Part shown: piece by piece, positions 1-7,811 of the stretch | Layout of the letters: every line of letters begins with the position of its first letter | Position numbering within the stretch: the stretch's first letter is position 1 | DNA from: Nocardioides rotundus | GTDB taxonomy: Bacteria; Actinomycetota; Actinomycetes; Propionibacteriales; Nocardioidaceae | Length of the DNA stretch: 64,000 nucleotides | Reading direction: 5' to 3' | NCBI RefSeq assembly: GCF_019931675.1 | Contig: NZ_CP082922.1 | Coordinates: 1,937,001 to 2,001,000, forward strand | Notes under the pieces: generated by a model | The model's input: the letters and a program-made list of their open reading frames with translations, nothing else | What the model was told of the DNA's origin: nothing | Databases searched by the model: none | Translations under genes and position numbers: made by a program

Positions 1-217
1 CGCGGCGGCCGAGCTCCACGCTGGTCACCTCCCCGACGCCGACGCCCGCGACCTGCACCTCCTCGCCGGCGCGCAGCCCGGCGGTGTGCTCGAGGACGGC
101 GGTGTACTCCCGGGAGCCCAGGCGCAGTCCGGCCGCGGCGCCCACGAGCACGGCGACCAGGGCGAGCACCAGCAGGGTGAGCAGGCCGGTGCGGTAGAGC
201 CGTCGCTTGTCGCTCAT
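1..217 (-). CDS. MCE-family lipid-transport protein (partial, N-terminus only)
   Basis: This is the N-terminal part of a protein cut by the left window edge. It reads MSDKRRLYRTGLL, then a single hydrophobic membrane anchor, then the start of an MCE domain with the typical 'AGLRAGEEVQVAGV' glycine-rich segment. MCE proteins form the periplasm-spanning lipid-binding subunits of Mce importers. The start ATG overlaps the stop codon of the upstream mce gene in an ATGA arrangement, so it is translationally coupled as the third mce gene visible here. The remainder of the gene and operon lies to the left of the window. Confidence 0.85.
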   Translation of the reverse strand, partial: MSDKRRLYRTGLLTLLVLALVAVLVGAAAGLRLGSREYTAVLEHTAGLRAGEEVQVAGVGVGEVTSVELGRR

Positions 218-1227
218 CGGCACGCCTCCGAGTTGGGTCCGTTGCCGCCGATCCACACCGTCTGTCCGGTGGGGGCCTCGATGCCGAGGGTGCACATGTA
301 GACGTTCATGTAGGCGCCGTAGGACATCGCGCGGCCGAAGCCGGACAGCAGCACCGGCAGCGCCTCGATCGTGGCCAGCAGCCGCGGCCGCTCCCGGGCC
401 AGCAGGGCCGCGGCCTCGCGCAGACTGGCGACGTCGCGGTCCAGGGGCGGGCGGGCCTCCTTGAGCAGCCCGCTGGTGCTCTCCACGAGCGAGCCCAGGT
501 GGTCGATGGTGTCGGCGAACTGGGACCGCTGCCGGGCGAGCCCGGTCATCAGCTTGCGGAACTCCACGACGGTGGCGTCGAACTGCCGGCCCTGCCGGGC
601 GAGGTTCTGCAGGACGGGGGTGAGGTTGCGGAGCACCTGGGTCAGCACCTGGTCGCGCGAGGCGAGGAACTCGGTGGCCTGCGCGGTGTTGCGCAGCAGC
701 TGCTCGACGGTGCCGGACTCCCCCTGCAGCACGCGCACCAGGCTGGTGGCCAGCCGGTTCACCTCGCCCGGCTCGATGGTGTTGAAGAGCGGCTCGAAGC
801 CGTTGAGCAGGGCGGTCAGGTCGAAGCCCGGGCTCGTCCGGCTCAGGGGGATCTGTGCGCCGAGCGGCAGCGCGGGCCCGCGGTCGGGATCCACCGACAG
901 CGCGAGATACCGCTGACCGAGGAGGTTCTGGTAGCGCAGCGTGACGTTGGTGTTGCGGTAGACCCGCTGCCCCTTGGCCAGGCTGAAGGTCACCTCGGCC
1001 TGGTCGTTCCCGGCGACCTCGATCCCCTCGACCCGGCCGACCCGGACCCCGGCCACGCGCACGTCGTCGCCCTCGCGCAGCCCGCTGACCGACTCGAAGC
1101 GGGCCGTCCAGGTGGCGACGTCGCCGCTCACCGAGTTCGTCATCATCCGGTAGAGCCCGGTGAACAGCAGGACGGAGACCACCAGGAACACGGTGAACTT
1201 CACCAGGGTCGATCTGGTTCCGGCCAT
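214..1227 (-). CDS. MCE-family protein (337 aa)
   Basis: An N-terminal signal anchor (about residues 10-28) precedes an MCE/MlaD domain (about 35-115, containing SGLREGDDVRVAGVRVG). A long helical region follows, and a short Cys-containing tail ends in NSEACR. This is the usual layout of actinobacterial Mce proteins, which line a lipid or sterol import channel fed by YrbE permeases. The MAGTRSTLVK start is chosen because it puts the anchor at the N-terminus and follows the preceding mce stop by one base. Substrate cannot be read from sequence; fatty acids, steroids and terpenoids are all known for the family. Confidence 0.88.
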   Translation of the reverse strand: MAGTRSTLVKFTVFLVVSVLLFTGLYRMMTNSVSGDVATWTARFESVSGLREGDDVRVAGVRVGRVEGIEVAGNDQAEVTFSLAKGQRVYRNTNVTLRYQNLLGQRYLALSVDPDRGPALPLGAQIPLSRTSPGFDLTALLNGFEPLFNTIEPGEVNRLATSLVRVLQGESGTVEQLLRNTAQATEFLASRDQVLTQVLRNLTPVLQNLARQGRQFDATVVEFRKLMTGLARQRSQFADTIDHLGSLVESTSGLLKEARPPLDRDVASLREAAALLARERPRLLATIEALPVLLSGFGRAMSYGAYMNVYMCTLGIEAPTGQTVWIGGNGPNSEACR

Positions 1228-1228
1228 G

Positions 1229-2296
1229 TCAGCACCCCCGTCCGCGCTGGCTGCCGTACTGCGGGCAGTCCCGGGGGGTGTACTGCGGGCCGGCGTTCCG
1301 GCGCAGCTCCGCATCGACCCGAACGTAGGGGCCGTAGGACATCGCGTCGGCGAACCGGGTGCCGAGGCGGCTGGTGGCGTTGAGGGCGTCGATCAGGTCG
1401 CCGCGTCCGTCGTAGAGCACGTCCACGACGACCGAGAGCCGCACGAGCAGCGCGGCGAGCGCCCGGCGGTTCTCGACCAGCAGCCGGTTGGTGCTGTCCA
1501 TCGACCGCGCACCGCGCCGCGCCAGCCGGCGGAAGTCGGTCTCGCGCTCGGCGATCGTCCGGGCCGCCACCAACGCGTTGTCGCTCGCGGCCAGCAGCCC
1601 GGGGGCGTACTCCCGGAACGCCTCGAGGTTGGTCGCCAGCAGACGCAGGTTGCGGCGGATGCGCGGCATCTCGGGGTTGATCTTGGCGAGCAGCCGGTCC
1701 AGCCGGACCATCGTCTGGCCGAGCGCCTCGCCGTTGCCCCGCAGCGCGGTGGCCATGTTGTCCAGGGTCGTGGACAGCCGGGCCGGCCCGAGCGCCTTCA
1801 CCAGCCCGTCGACCTGGTCCAGCACCGCCTGGATCTCCAGCGTCGGGCGGCTCAGGTCCTGGGCGATCACCTGGTCGGCCCGGATGGTCTCGGTCCGGGG
1901 GCCGACGGGGCTGCCGCCGACCAGGTCGATGAACGAGGTGCCGAAGATGGTGGCCGGCAGGACACGGGCGCGTACGTCGGCCGGGAGCCGCTCGCTGAGG
2001 TCGGGGTCCAGGGTCGCCGCGACCTCCACCCGGTGCCCGACCCGGCGCATCTGCCCGACCCGTCCGACCACGACGCCGTCGTACTTCACGTCCGTGCCGG
2101 GCACCAGGCTGCCGCCGGCGTTGTCGAGCCGCACGCGCACCGGCACCTCGTCGGCGAAGGCACCGCGCCCGACGAGCACGAGGAGGGTGACGGCGAGGAC
2201 GATCGCGCAGAGCAGGGCGACCCCGCGGGCCATCAGGGTGGCCCGGGACGGGTCGCGGCCGTTGCCGCGCAGCGTGGCGAGGAGGCTCATGGTCAC
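1229..2296 (-). CDS. MCE-family protein (355 aa)
   Basis: This is the first MCE subunit after the two YrbE permeases. A hydrophobic anchor (residues about 22-44) is followed by an MCE domain with VPGTDVKYDGVVVGRVG, then a long alpha-helical segment. The Cys-containing C-terminal tail lies just after an 'AMSYGPYV' motif that the next MCE protein repeats as 'AMSYGAYM'. The assigned GTG start overlaps the upstream yrbE stop by four bases (GTGA); an ATG two codons later is equally possible. Its position matches the mceA slot of the conserved yrbEAB-mceABCDEF order. Confidence 0.87.
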   Translation of the reverse strand: MTMSLLATLRGNGRDPSRATLMARGVALLCAIVLAVTLLVLVGRGAFADEVPVRVRLDNAGGSLVPGTDVKYDGVVVGRVGQMRRVGHRVEVAATLDPDLSERLPADVRARVLPATIFGTSFIDLVGGSPVGPRTETIRADQVIAQDLSRPTLEIQAVLDQVDGLVKALGPARLSTTLDNMATALRGNGEALGQTMVRLDRLLAKINPEMPRIRRNLRLLATNLEAFREYAPGLLAASDNALVAARTIAERETDFRRLARRGARSMDSTNRLLVENRRALAALLVRLSVVVDVLYDGRGDLIDALNATSRLGTRFADAMSYGPYVRVDAELRRNAGPQYTPRDCPQYGSQRGRGC

Positions 2297-3126
2297 CCCG
2301 CCACCCGGAAGCCTGGGTCGTTCCCCCAGAACGCCAGCGTCAACAGCATGTCGGTCACGACCACCACCACGATGCTGGCGCGGATCGCCCGGCCCGTGGC
2401 CTCGCCGACGCCCTGGGGGCCGCCGCCGGCCTGGAAGCCGTACCAGCAGTGGATCAGCGTGACCAACAGGGCGAAGACCAGGATCTTCACCACGGACAGG
2501 AAGACGTCGCGCCCGGAGATGAAGGTGTCGAAGTAGTGCTCGAAGGTGCCCGGCGACTGGCCGTAGATGACGACCACCGCGAGCTGCGAGGCGATCCAGG
2601 AGCCGATGAGGCCGATCAGGTAGAGCGGCAGGATCGCGATCATCGCGGCCGCGATCCGGGTGGTGACGAGGTAGCGCAGCGGGTGCACGGCCATCACGGC
2701 GAGCGCGTCGATCTCCTCGTGGATCCGCATCGACCCCAGCTGGGCGGTGAAGCGGCAGCCCACCTGAGCGGCCAGGGCGAGCGCGGCGACCAGCGGGGCG
2801 AGCTCGCGGGTGTTGACGCTGGCCGACACGAAGCCGGTCAGGGGCGCCAGGCCGACCAGCTCCAGGCCGCTGAACCCCTCGATGCCGAGCGAGGTGCCGG
2901 CGGACAGCGCCAGCAGCACCATCACGCCGATGGTCCCGCCGCCGACCACGATCGCGCCCGAGCCCCAGGAGATGTCGGTGAGCTGCCGCAGCACCTCGCT
3001 GCGGTAGTGGGTCAGGGGGTAGCGCAGGGACGCCAGCGCGCGCCCGGCGAAGGACGCGGCCTCGCCCGCCTTGACCAGACCGTCGGTGACGGCGCTGCCG
3101 GCGCGGGTGATCGACCAGTTCGACAT
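2293..3126 (-). CDS. yrbEB: YrbE/MlaE-family permease, second of the pair
   Basis: A 277-residue polytopic membrane protein of the MlaE/YrbE (DUF140) family, which forms the inner-membrane permease of Mce ABC-like lipid importers. It shows about five to six hydrophobic segments and the family's conserved 'GxMRIHEEIDALAVM' cytoplasmic loop (EExDAL motif) that contacts the ATPase. The MSNWSITRAG start overlaps the stop of the upstream yrbE gene by one base. No ATPase (MceG/MlaF) is encoded in the visible part of the operon, as is usual in actinobacteria where it is encoded elsewhere. Confidence 0.9.
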   Translation of the reverse strand: MSNWSITRAGSAVTDGLVKAGEAASFAGRALASLRYPLTHYRSEVLRQLTDISWGSGAIVVGGGTIGVMVLLALSAGTSLGIEGFSGLELVGLAPLTGFVSASVNTRELAPLVAALALAAQVGCRFTAQLGSMRIHEEIDALAVMAVHPLRYLVTTRIAAAMIAILPLYLIGLIGSWIASQLAVVVIYGQSPGTFEHYFDTFISGRDVFLSVVKILVFALLVTLIHCWYGFQAGGGPQGVGEATGRAIRASIVVVVVTDMLLTLAFWGNDPGFRVAG

Positions 3127-3953
3127 CAGGCGATCCTCTGCGGGACGAGCATGACGTAGGCCTGGGTCAGCGCCACGTTGACGATCGCGAGCAGGATGAA
3201 GCTCAGCACGACCGACTGGTTGACCGCGTCGGCGACGCCCTTGGGGCCGCCGGAGGCCGAGAGGCCCTTCTGCGCGGAGACGATCGTGGCGATGAACCCG
3301 AAGATCGCGGCCTTGAGCTCGGCCAGGAGGAGGTCGGTCGGCTGGGCGAAGGAGATGAACGAGCCGAGGTAGGTGCCCGAGCTGACCTGGCCCCCGCCGA
3401 CGTTGAGGGCGAACCCGGTGCCGATCGCGGTCACCGCGACGACGACGTTGAGCAGCAGCGCGACCACCAGGGCGGCCAGCAGCCGGGGAGCGACCAGCCG
3501 GTTCACCGGGTTGATGCCCATCACCCGGAGCGCGTCGACCTCCTCGCGGATCGTGCGGGCGCCGAGGTCGGAGGTGATGGCCGACCCGACCGCGCCCGCG
3601 ATCATCAGGCTGGTCACCAGCGGCGCGCCCTGACGGAGTACGCCGATCCCGTTGACGGCCCCGGAGAAGCTGGCGGCGCCGATCTGCTGGGCGATGCCGC
3701 CCACCTGCACGGAGACGATGACGCCGAACGGGATCGCCACCAGGATCGTCGGCAGCAGGGAGACCCGAACCATGAACCATGCCTGGAAGAGGAACTCGCT
3801 CCAGGAGAAACGGCGCTGGGCGATGTCCTCGACCACCGCGCGGCTCGCCTGCGCGGCCAGCTCGACCATGGCGCCGGTCGTGGTGACGCCCTCGTCGAAC
3901 CGGGTGCGGAGCCCCGCCAGGGTGGGGCGGCCGATCGGCGTCGTGGCGGCCAT
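3126..3953 (-). CDS. yrbEA: YrbE/MlaE-family permease, first of the pair
   Basis: A 275-residue MlaE-family permease with multiple membrane segments and the diagnostic 'ARTIREEVDALRVMGI' loop. It is paired with the downstream yrbEB. The ATG at 3953 (MAATTPIGRP) lies two bases after the end of the SCP2-domain gene, so SCP2, both permeases and the MCE proteins form one tightly packed operon. Both permeases are full length and show no disruptions. Confidence 0.9.
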   Translation of the reverse strand: MAATTPIGRPTLAGLRTRFDEGVTTTGAMVELAAQASRAVVEDIAQRRFSWSEFLFQAWFMVRVSLLPTILVAIPFGVIVSVQVGGIAQQIGAASFSGAVNGIGVLRQGAPLVTSLMIAGAVGSAITSDLGARTIREEVDALRVMGINPVNRLVAPRLLAALVVALLLNVVVAVTAIGTGFALNVGGGQVSSGTYLGSFISFAQPTDLLLAELKAAIFGFIATIVSAQKGLSASGGPKGVADAVNQSVVLSFILLAIVNVALTQAYVMLVPQRIA

Positions 3954-3955
3954 GG

Positions 3956-4885
3956 TCAGCGCACCCCGGGGATGTCCAGCACGCCGCTGAGCTGCAGGGC
4001 CTTCGCCCGGTCGCCCTTGACCTTCAGCGTCCCCTTCATCACCCCGGCGACCGCGTTGAGGTGGCCGGTGGCCAGGCGGAGGAAGTCGTGGCCGGTGCAG
4101 GTGATGGTGGCGTCGCGGCGCTCGCCGGCGTCGCCCTCGGAGACGCTCGCCCGGCCGTCGGCCACGGTGACGACGTACCTCTCGACCTCGCCGTCGGCGC
4201 TGCCGGTGAGGCGGAAGGCCACCACCAGGCGGCTGCGGCGGGCCTTGTGCTCGTCGACGAACTCCGGCAGCCGCCGGAAGATCTCGGTCAGCACCACCGC
4301 TCGGAAGCCGCCCGACATCACGTTCTTCAGGTGGGCGGCGGAGACCCCGTCGATCGCCTCGGCGACCTCGACCGGGTCGAGCGCGCGGGGGTCGACCGCG
4401 ACACCGGGCTGCCCGGGCACGCGGAAGATCCCGCCGACGGCGAGGGCCAGGTCGGCGTCTCCGTCGACCCCGAGCCGGCCGGAGAGGTACTCCAGGCCGG
4501 CGTTCGCCTCGCCCGTGACCAGCCGCACGAAGCCCAGCACGCTGGAGGTGAGCACCACGTCGGCCGGGGTGTCCGGGTCGAGCACGTCGATCGTGCCCGA
4601 GCAGAAGCGCAGCGCCTCCTGCTCCACGACCCGGCGGCCGTCCTTGAGGTCCAGCCGGACCACGCCGACGACCTCGTCGAGCCGCTCGGGGATCGCGAAC
4701 TCGTGCAGCCGCGCCAGGATCGCGCCGATCGCCGCCGTGCGGACGTCGGCGTCCTCCACCAGCGCGCGCAGCTCGTCGTCCTCCATCGCCGCGACGGACT
4801 CGACCAGCTCCTCGGCGTCGGCCTCGGCGAAGAGCCTCTGCACCGTCTCCTGGTCCGCCTCCTGCAGCGTCGCCAGCTCCAGCAC
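3956..4885 (-). CDS. SCP2 sterol-carrier-domain protein leading the mce operon
   Basis: A 309-residue soluble protein whose C-terminal half carries an SCP2-like lipid-binding fold (about residues 200-305, ending with MKGTLKVKGDRAKALQL, the typical SCP2 closing strand and helix). The middle of the protein (about 80-190) resembles a second, diverged copy of the same fold. It is the first gene after the promoter region and abuts yrbEA. A role as an intracellular acceptor or carrier for the lipid taken up by the Mce system is inferred from context. Confidence 0.75.
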   Translation of the reverse strand: MLELATLQEADQETVQRLFAEADAEELVESVAAMEDDELRALVEDADVRTAAIGAILARLHEFAIPERLDEVVGVVRLDLKDGRRVVEQEALRFCSGTIDVLDPDTPADVVLTSSVLGFVRLVTGEANAGLEYLSGRLGVDGDADLALAVGGIFRVPGQPGVAVDPRALDPVEVAEAIDGVSAAHLKNVMSGGFRAVVLTEIFRRLPEFVDEHKARRSRLVVAFRLTGSADGEVERYVVTVADGRASVSEGDAGERRDATITCTGHDFLRLATGHLNAVAGVMKGTLKVKGDRAKALQLSGVLDIPGVR

Positions 4886-4947
4886 CCTGCTTCTCCTCGT
4901 CCTCCACGCCGTCGATCGGGTGGCGCGGATCTCCCTCTTAGGATGTT

Positions 4948-4975
4948 GTAACGCGGAGTTACTCTAAGAGTTACG
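4948..4975. promoter_or_regulatory. Candidate operator of the mce operon
   Basis: In the 90-bp gap between the SCP2 gene and the glycosylase gene sits GTAAC-gcgga-GTTAC (4948-4962), a perfect 5-bp inverted repeat. It is followed by GTTACTCTAAGAGTTAC (4958-4974), which adds a further GTTAC copy. The cluster is 60-90 bp upstream of the SCP2 start. A repressor site, for example for a TetR-type lipid regulator, is plausible but the binding protein is unknown. Confidence 0.4.
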
Positions 4976-5899
4976 TCAGCGGACGGGAAGGTGTCGCCGG
5001 GGTGCCATCCGGGCGCCGCGCCGCGGTCGATGGAGCCGCGCGACCGCCACCAGGGCCTGGACCCGGTAGCGCTGGCCGCGCCAGGGCTCGAGCAGCTCCT
5101 CGAGCCCCTCGTCGTCGACCGGGGTGCCGGTGAGCGCCCAGCCGATGTCCTTGGCGACGTGGTAGTCGCCGAACGAGACGGCGTCGGGGTCGCCGAGGGA
5201 CCGGGAGCGCACCTCGGCGCTGGTCCACACCCCCACCCCGGGCAGGCTCTGCAGCCGGCGGTCCGCCTCGTCGTGCGGGACGGCGGCCAGCCGCTCCAGG
5301 GCGTCCGCCCGCTGAGCGGAGCGGACCAGCACCCGCGACCGAGCCGGGTCGATGTGGGCCTGCAGCCACTGCCAGGACGGCACCAGCGCGACCTGCTGCG
5401 GCGACGGCTGCACCCACAGCCGCTGCTCCGGCCCCGGGCCCGGGGCGCGCTCGCCGAAGCGGTGCACCAGCCGGCGGAAGCCGGCGAAGGCCTCCTGGCC
5501 GGTCACCTTCTGCTCGATCACGGCGGGCAGGAACGCCTCCCAGACCCGCCCGGTGCGGCCGACCCGCCAGTGCGGGTGTCGCCGGGCCGCCTCGACGAGC
5601 ACCGGGTGGCGCGGGTCGAACTCGCCGGGGTCGTCCTCGGCGCCGAGCATCGCGGGCAGCTGCGCGACCGCCCACTCCGCTCCCGGGCCCCAGGCTGCGG
5701 CGTACACCTCCCCCGTGCGCGGGAGGGTCTCGATCACCAGCGTGGCCGGGCCGTCCGGGGTGCGGATGCCGCGCCAGTGCCGGCCGCGGTCGTCGATCCG
5801 GTACGTCGGGTCTCCGGGGCCGCGGCGATGGGGTGCCAGCACGGCGCCGACCGGGCACGGCCAGGCGGGCCGCCAGGTGGTCTCGACGTCGGGCTGCAC
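4976..5899 (-). CDS. HhH-GPD DNA-3-methyladenine glycosylase (AlkA-like)
   Basis: A 307-residue protein with a helix-hairpin-helix module, LPGVGVWTSAEVRSRSLGD, and downstream 'GDPDAVSFGDYHVAKDIGW'. This matches the HhH-GPD superfamily, in which the Asp after the hairpin (in the DYH segment) is catalytic. 'FLPAVIEQKVTGQEA' matches the conserved substrate-pocket helix of AlkA-type enzymes. These excise alkylated bases in base-excision repair. The GTG start at 5899 is used. The gene runs in the same direction as the mce operon but is separated from it by its promoter region. Confidence 0.82.
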   Translation of the reverse strand: MQPDVETTWRPAWPCPVGAVLAPHRRGPGDPTYRIDDRGRHWRGIRTPDGPATLVIETLPRTGEVYAAAWGPGAEWAVAQLPAMLGAEDDPGEFDPRHPVLVEAARRHPHWRVGRTGRVWEAFLPAVIEQKVTGQEAFAGFRRLVHRFGERAPGPGPEQRLWVQPSPQQVALVPSWQWLQAHIDPARSRVLVRSAQRADALERLAAVPHDEADRRLQSLPGVGVWTSAEVRSRSLGDPDAVSFGDYHVAKDIGWALTGTPVDDEGLEELLEPWRGQRYRVQALVAVARLHRPRRGARMAPRRHLPVR

Positions 5900-5960
5900 A
5901 TCGCGAAACTACCGCCCGGCGCCGACAGCGCCCCGGCCCGGCGGCACTAGGTTGGGCGTC

Positions 5961-6815
5961 ATGGACGACGCGACCCCCGGACGGCCGCTGGAGGAGGGCA
6001 TCGAGCGGGACTTCGCGCAGCAGATGTCCTACGGCGACTACCTGCGCCTGGACGTGCTGCTCTCCGCGCAGCAGCCGCTGAGCGACCCTCCACAGCACGA
6101 CGAGCTGCTCTTCATCATCCAGCACCAGACCTCCGAGCTGTGGCTGAAGCTGCTCGTGCACGAGCTGCGGTCCGCGCGCGACCTGCTCCGTGGGGACGAG
6201 CTCGCGCCGGCGCTGAAGCGGCTGGCGAGGATCAAGCACGTCCAGCACACGCTCACCGACCAGTGGGCGGTGCTGGCCACGCTCACCCCGTCGGAGTACG
6301 CCCTCATCCGGCCGTTCCTCGCCACCTCCTCGGGCTTCCAGTCCGCGCAGTACCGCGAGGTCGAGTTCCTCCTCGGCAACAAGGACCCCGACATGGTCGC
6401 GGTCTTCGCCCACGACGACGCGGCCCGCGGCGAGCTGGAGCGGCTGCTGCACGAGCCGTCGCTCTACGACGAGTTCCTGGGCTACCTGGCGCGGCACGGG
6501 TACGACGTACCCCCCGACCGGGTCGAGCGCGACTGGGCCGCGCCGTACCGCTCCTCCCCCGGGCTGGTCGACGTCTTCGCGCAGGTCTATGCCGCCCCGG
6601 CCGACCACTGGGGCGTGTATGAGACGTGCGAGGAGCTGGTCGACATCGAGGACAACTTCCAGGCGTGGCGCTTCCGGCACCTGCAGGTCGTGCAGCGCAC
6701 GATCGGGCACCGCACCGGCACCGGCGGGTCGTCGGGCGTGGACTTCCTGCGGCGGGCGCTGGACCTGACGTTCTTCCCCGAGCTCTACGAGGTCCGGACC
6801 CGGATCGGCGGATGA
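5961..6815 (+). CDS. kynA: Tryptophan 2,3-dioxygenase
   Basis: This haem enzyme opens the indole ring of L-tryptophan to N-formylkynurenine, the first step of the kynurenine pathway. The 284-residue length matches bacterial TDO. The distal-side segment 'FIIQHQTSELWLKL' holds the active-site His. 'RTIGHRTGTGGSSGVDFL' near the C-terminus holds the proximal haem ligand His and the GTGGS substrate loop. ATG at 5961 is the first in-frame start giving the expected N-terminus. No kynureninase or formamidase is adjacent; instead an enoyl-CoA hydratase gene overlaps its stop codon. Confidence 0.95.
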   Translation: MDDATPGRPLEEGIERDFAQQMSYGDYLRLDVLLSAQQPLSDPPQHDELLFIIQHQTSELWLKLLVHELRSARDLLRGDELAPALKRLARIKHVQHTLTDQWAVLATLTPSEYALIRPFLATSSGFQSAQYREVEFLLGNKDPDMVAVFAHDDAARGELERLLHEPSLYDEFLGYLARHGYDVPPDRVERDWAAPYRSSPGLVDVFAQVYAAPADHWGVYETCEELVDIEDNFQAWRFRHLQVVQRTIGHRTGTGGSSGVDFLRRALDLTFFPELYEVRTRIGG

Positions 6816-7627
6816 CCCGCGACTCTGGGATGCTCGGCGCCGTGGACGCTGTGGACTCCGAGCTCTCCGTCACCCGCGAGGACGGCGCCGCGACGCTGTG
6901 GCTGAACCGCCCGGCCAAGCGCAACGCGATCACCCACGAGATGTGGCGGCGGATCGGCGACCTGTGCCACGAGCTCGCTGCCGACGACTCGGTGCGCCTC
7001 CTCGTGCTGCGCGGCGTGGGCGACCACTTCTGCGCGGGCGCGGACATCGGCGGGCTGGCGGACATGCCGCTGCGGGACTACCAGGCGAACAACCGGTACG
7101 CCGACGACGCGCTCGCGACCTTCCCCAAGCCCACCGTCGCCTTCATCACCGGCTCGTGCGTGGGCGGCGGCGTCGAGCTGGCCGCGTCCTGCGACCTGCG
7201 GATCGCCGCGGCGGGGTCGGTCTTCGGCATCACGCCGGCCCGGCTGGGGATCCTCTACCCCACCGACGCGCTGACCCGGGTGACCCGGCTGATCGGGCCG
7301 TCGGCGGCCAAGCACCTGCTCTTCACCGGCGAGATCGTCGACGCCGAGCGCGCGCTGCGGATCGGGCTGGTCGACGAGCTGCTGCCGTCGGTGCCCGACG
7401 CCGAGGCGCGCCTGGGTGAGCTGGTCGGCACGCTGCTCGAGCGCTCGCTGCTCACCCAGATGGGATCGAAGGCGATGATCGAGGCGATCTCCGCGTCCGG
7501 CGACGTCCCCGCCGAGGTCGACGATCACTGGTTCTCGGTGCTCGAGGGCTCCTCCGACCCCGCCGAGGGGATCGCCGCCTTCGGCGAACGGCGCCCTCCC
7601 CGCTTCACCTGGACGCCGGGGGCGTAG
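6812..7627 (+). CDS. Enoyl-CoA hydratase/isomerase family protein
   Basis: A 271-residue crotonase-fold protein. The oxyanion-hole segment 'DHFCAGADIGGLA' and the second 'GSCVGGGVELAASCDLRIA' are both intact. The glutamate expected to act in classic hydratases is not obvious, since the loop reads 'ARLGILYP', so hydratase versus isomerase or hydrolase activity is open. The ATG at 6812 overlaps the kynA stop (ATGA). This implies coupled translation and possibly a joint role in degrading the tryptophan-derived carbon skeleton, which is inference only. Confidence 0.85.
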   Translation: MTRDSGMLGAVDAVDSELSVTREDGAATLWLNRPAKRNAITHEMWRRIGDLCHELAADDSVRLLVLRGVGDHFCAGADIGGLADMPLRDYQANNRYADDALATFPKPTVAFITGSCVGGGVELAASCDLRIAAAGSVFGITPARLGILYPTDALTRVTRLIGPSAAKHLLFTGEIVDAERALRIGLVDELLPSVPDAEARLGELVGTLLERSLLTQMGSKAMIEAISASGDVPAEVDDHWFSVLEGSSDPAEGIAAFGERRPPRFTWTPGA

Positions 7628-7672
7628 GGCCGCCGTACTCCCGCCTGCGTCCGCCGTCGTACTCCTGCCGAC

Positions 7673-7760
7673 CATTTCCCAGGTAGTCGTGTCACAGTGA
7701 CGCTCCACCCAGCAAATTCACCATGCAGAGCGACGGTTCATCGCGACTACCTGGTAAATG
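7673..7760. repeat. 88-bp imperfect palindrome upstream of ligB
   Basis: The arms are 7673-7689 (CATTTCCCAGGTAGTCG) and 7744-7760 (CGACTACCTGGTAAATG), complementary at 16 of 17 positions. A nested CGCTC/GAGCG pair lies at 7701-7705 and 7728-7732, symmetric within the loop. It occupies most of the 184-bp gap between the enoyl-CoA hydratase and ligB. It could be a terminator or attenuator for ligB, or an interspersed palindromic element; no T-run follows it. Confidence 0.6.
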
Positions 7761-7811
7761 AATCCGCTGCGGCGGGCCGCGGATGTCGGCGGCGCCGGGC
7801 ACACTGAGCCC

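Noticed and set aside
7758..7811. ATG at 7758 as the ligB start
   Set aside because: It would add 18 residues encoded partly by the palindrome and not typical of LigB. The ATG at 7812 gives the family N-terminus.
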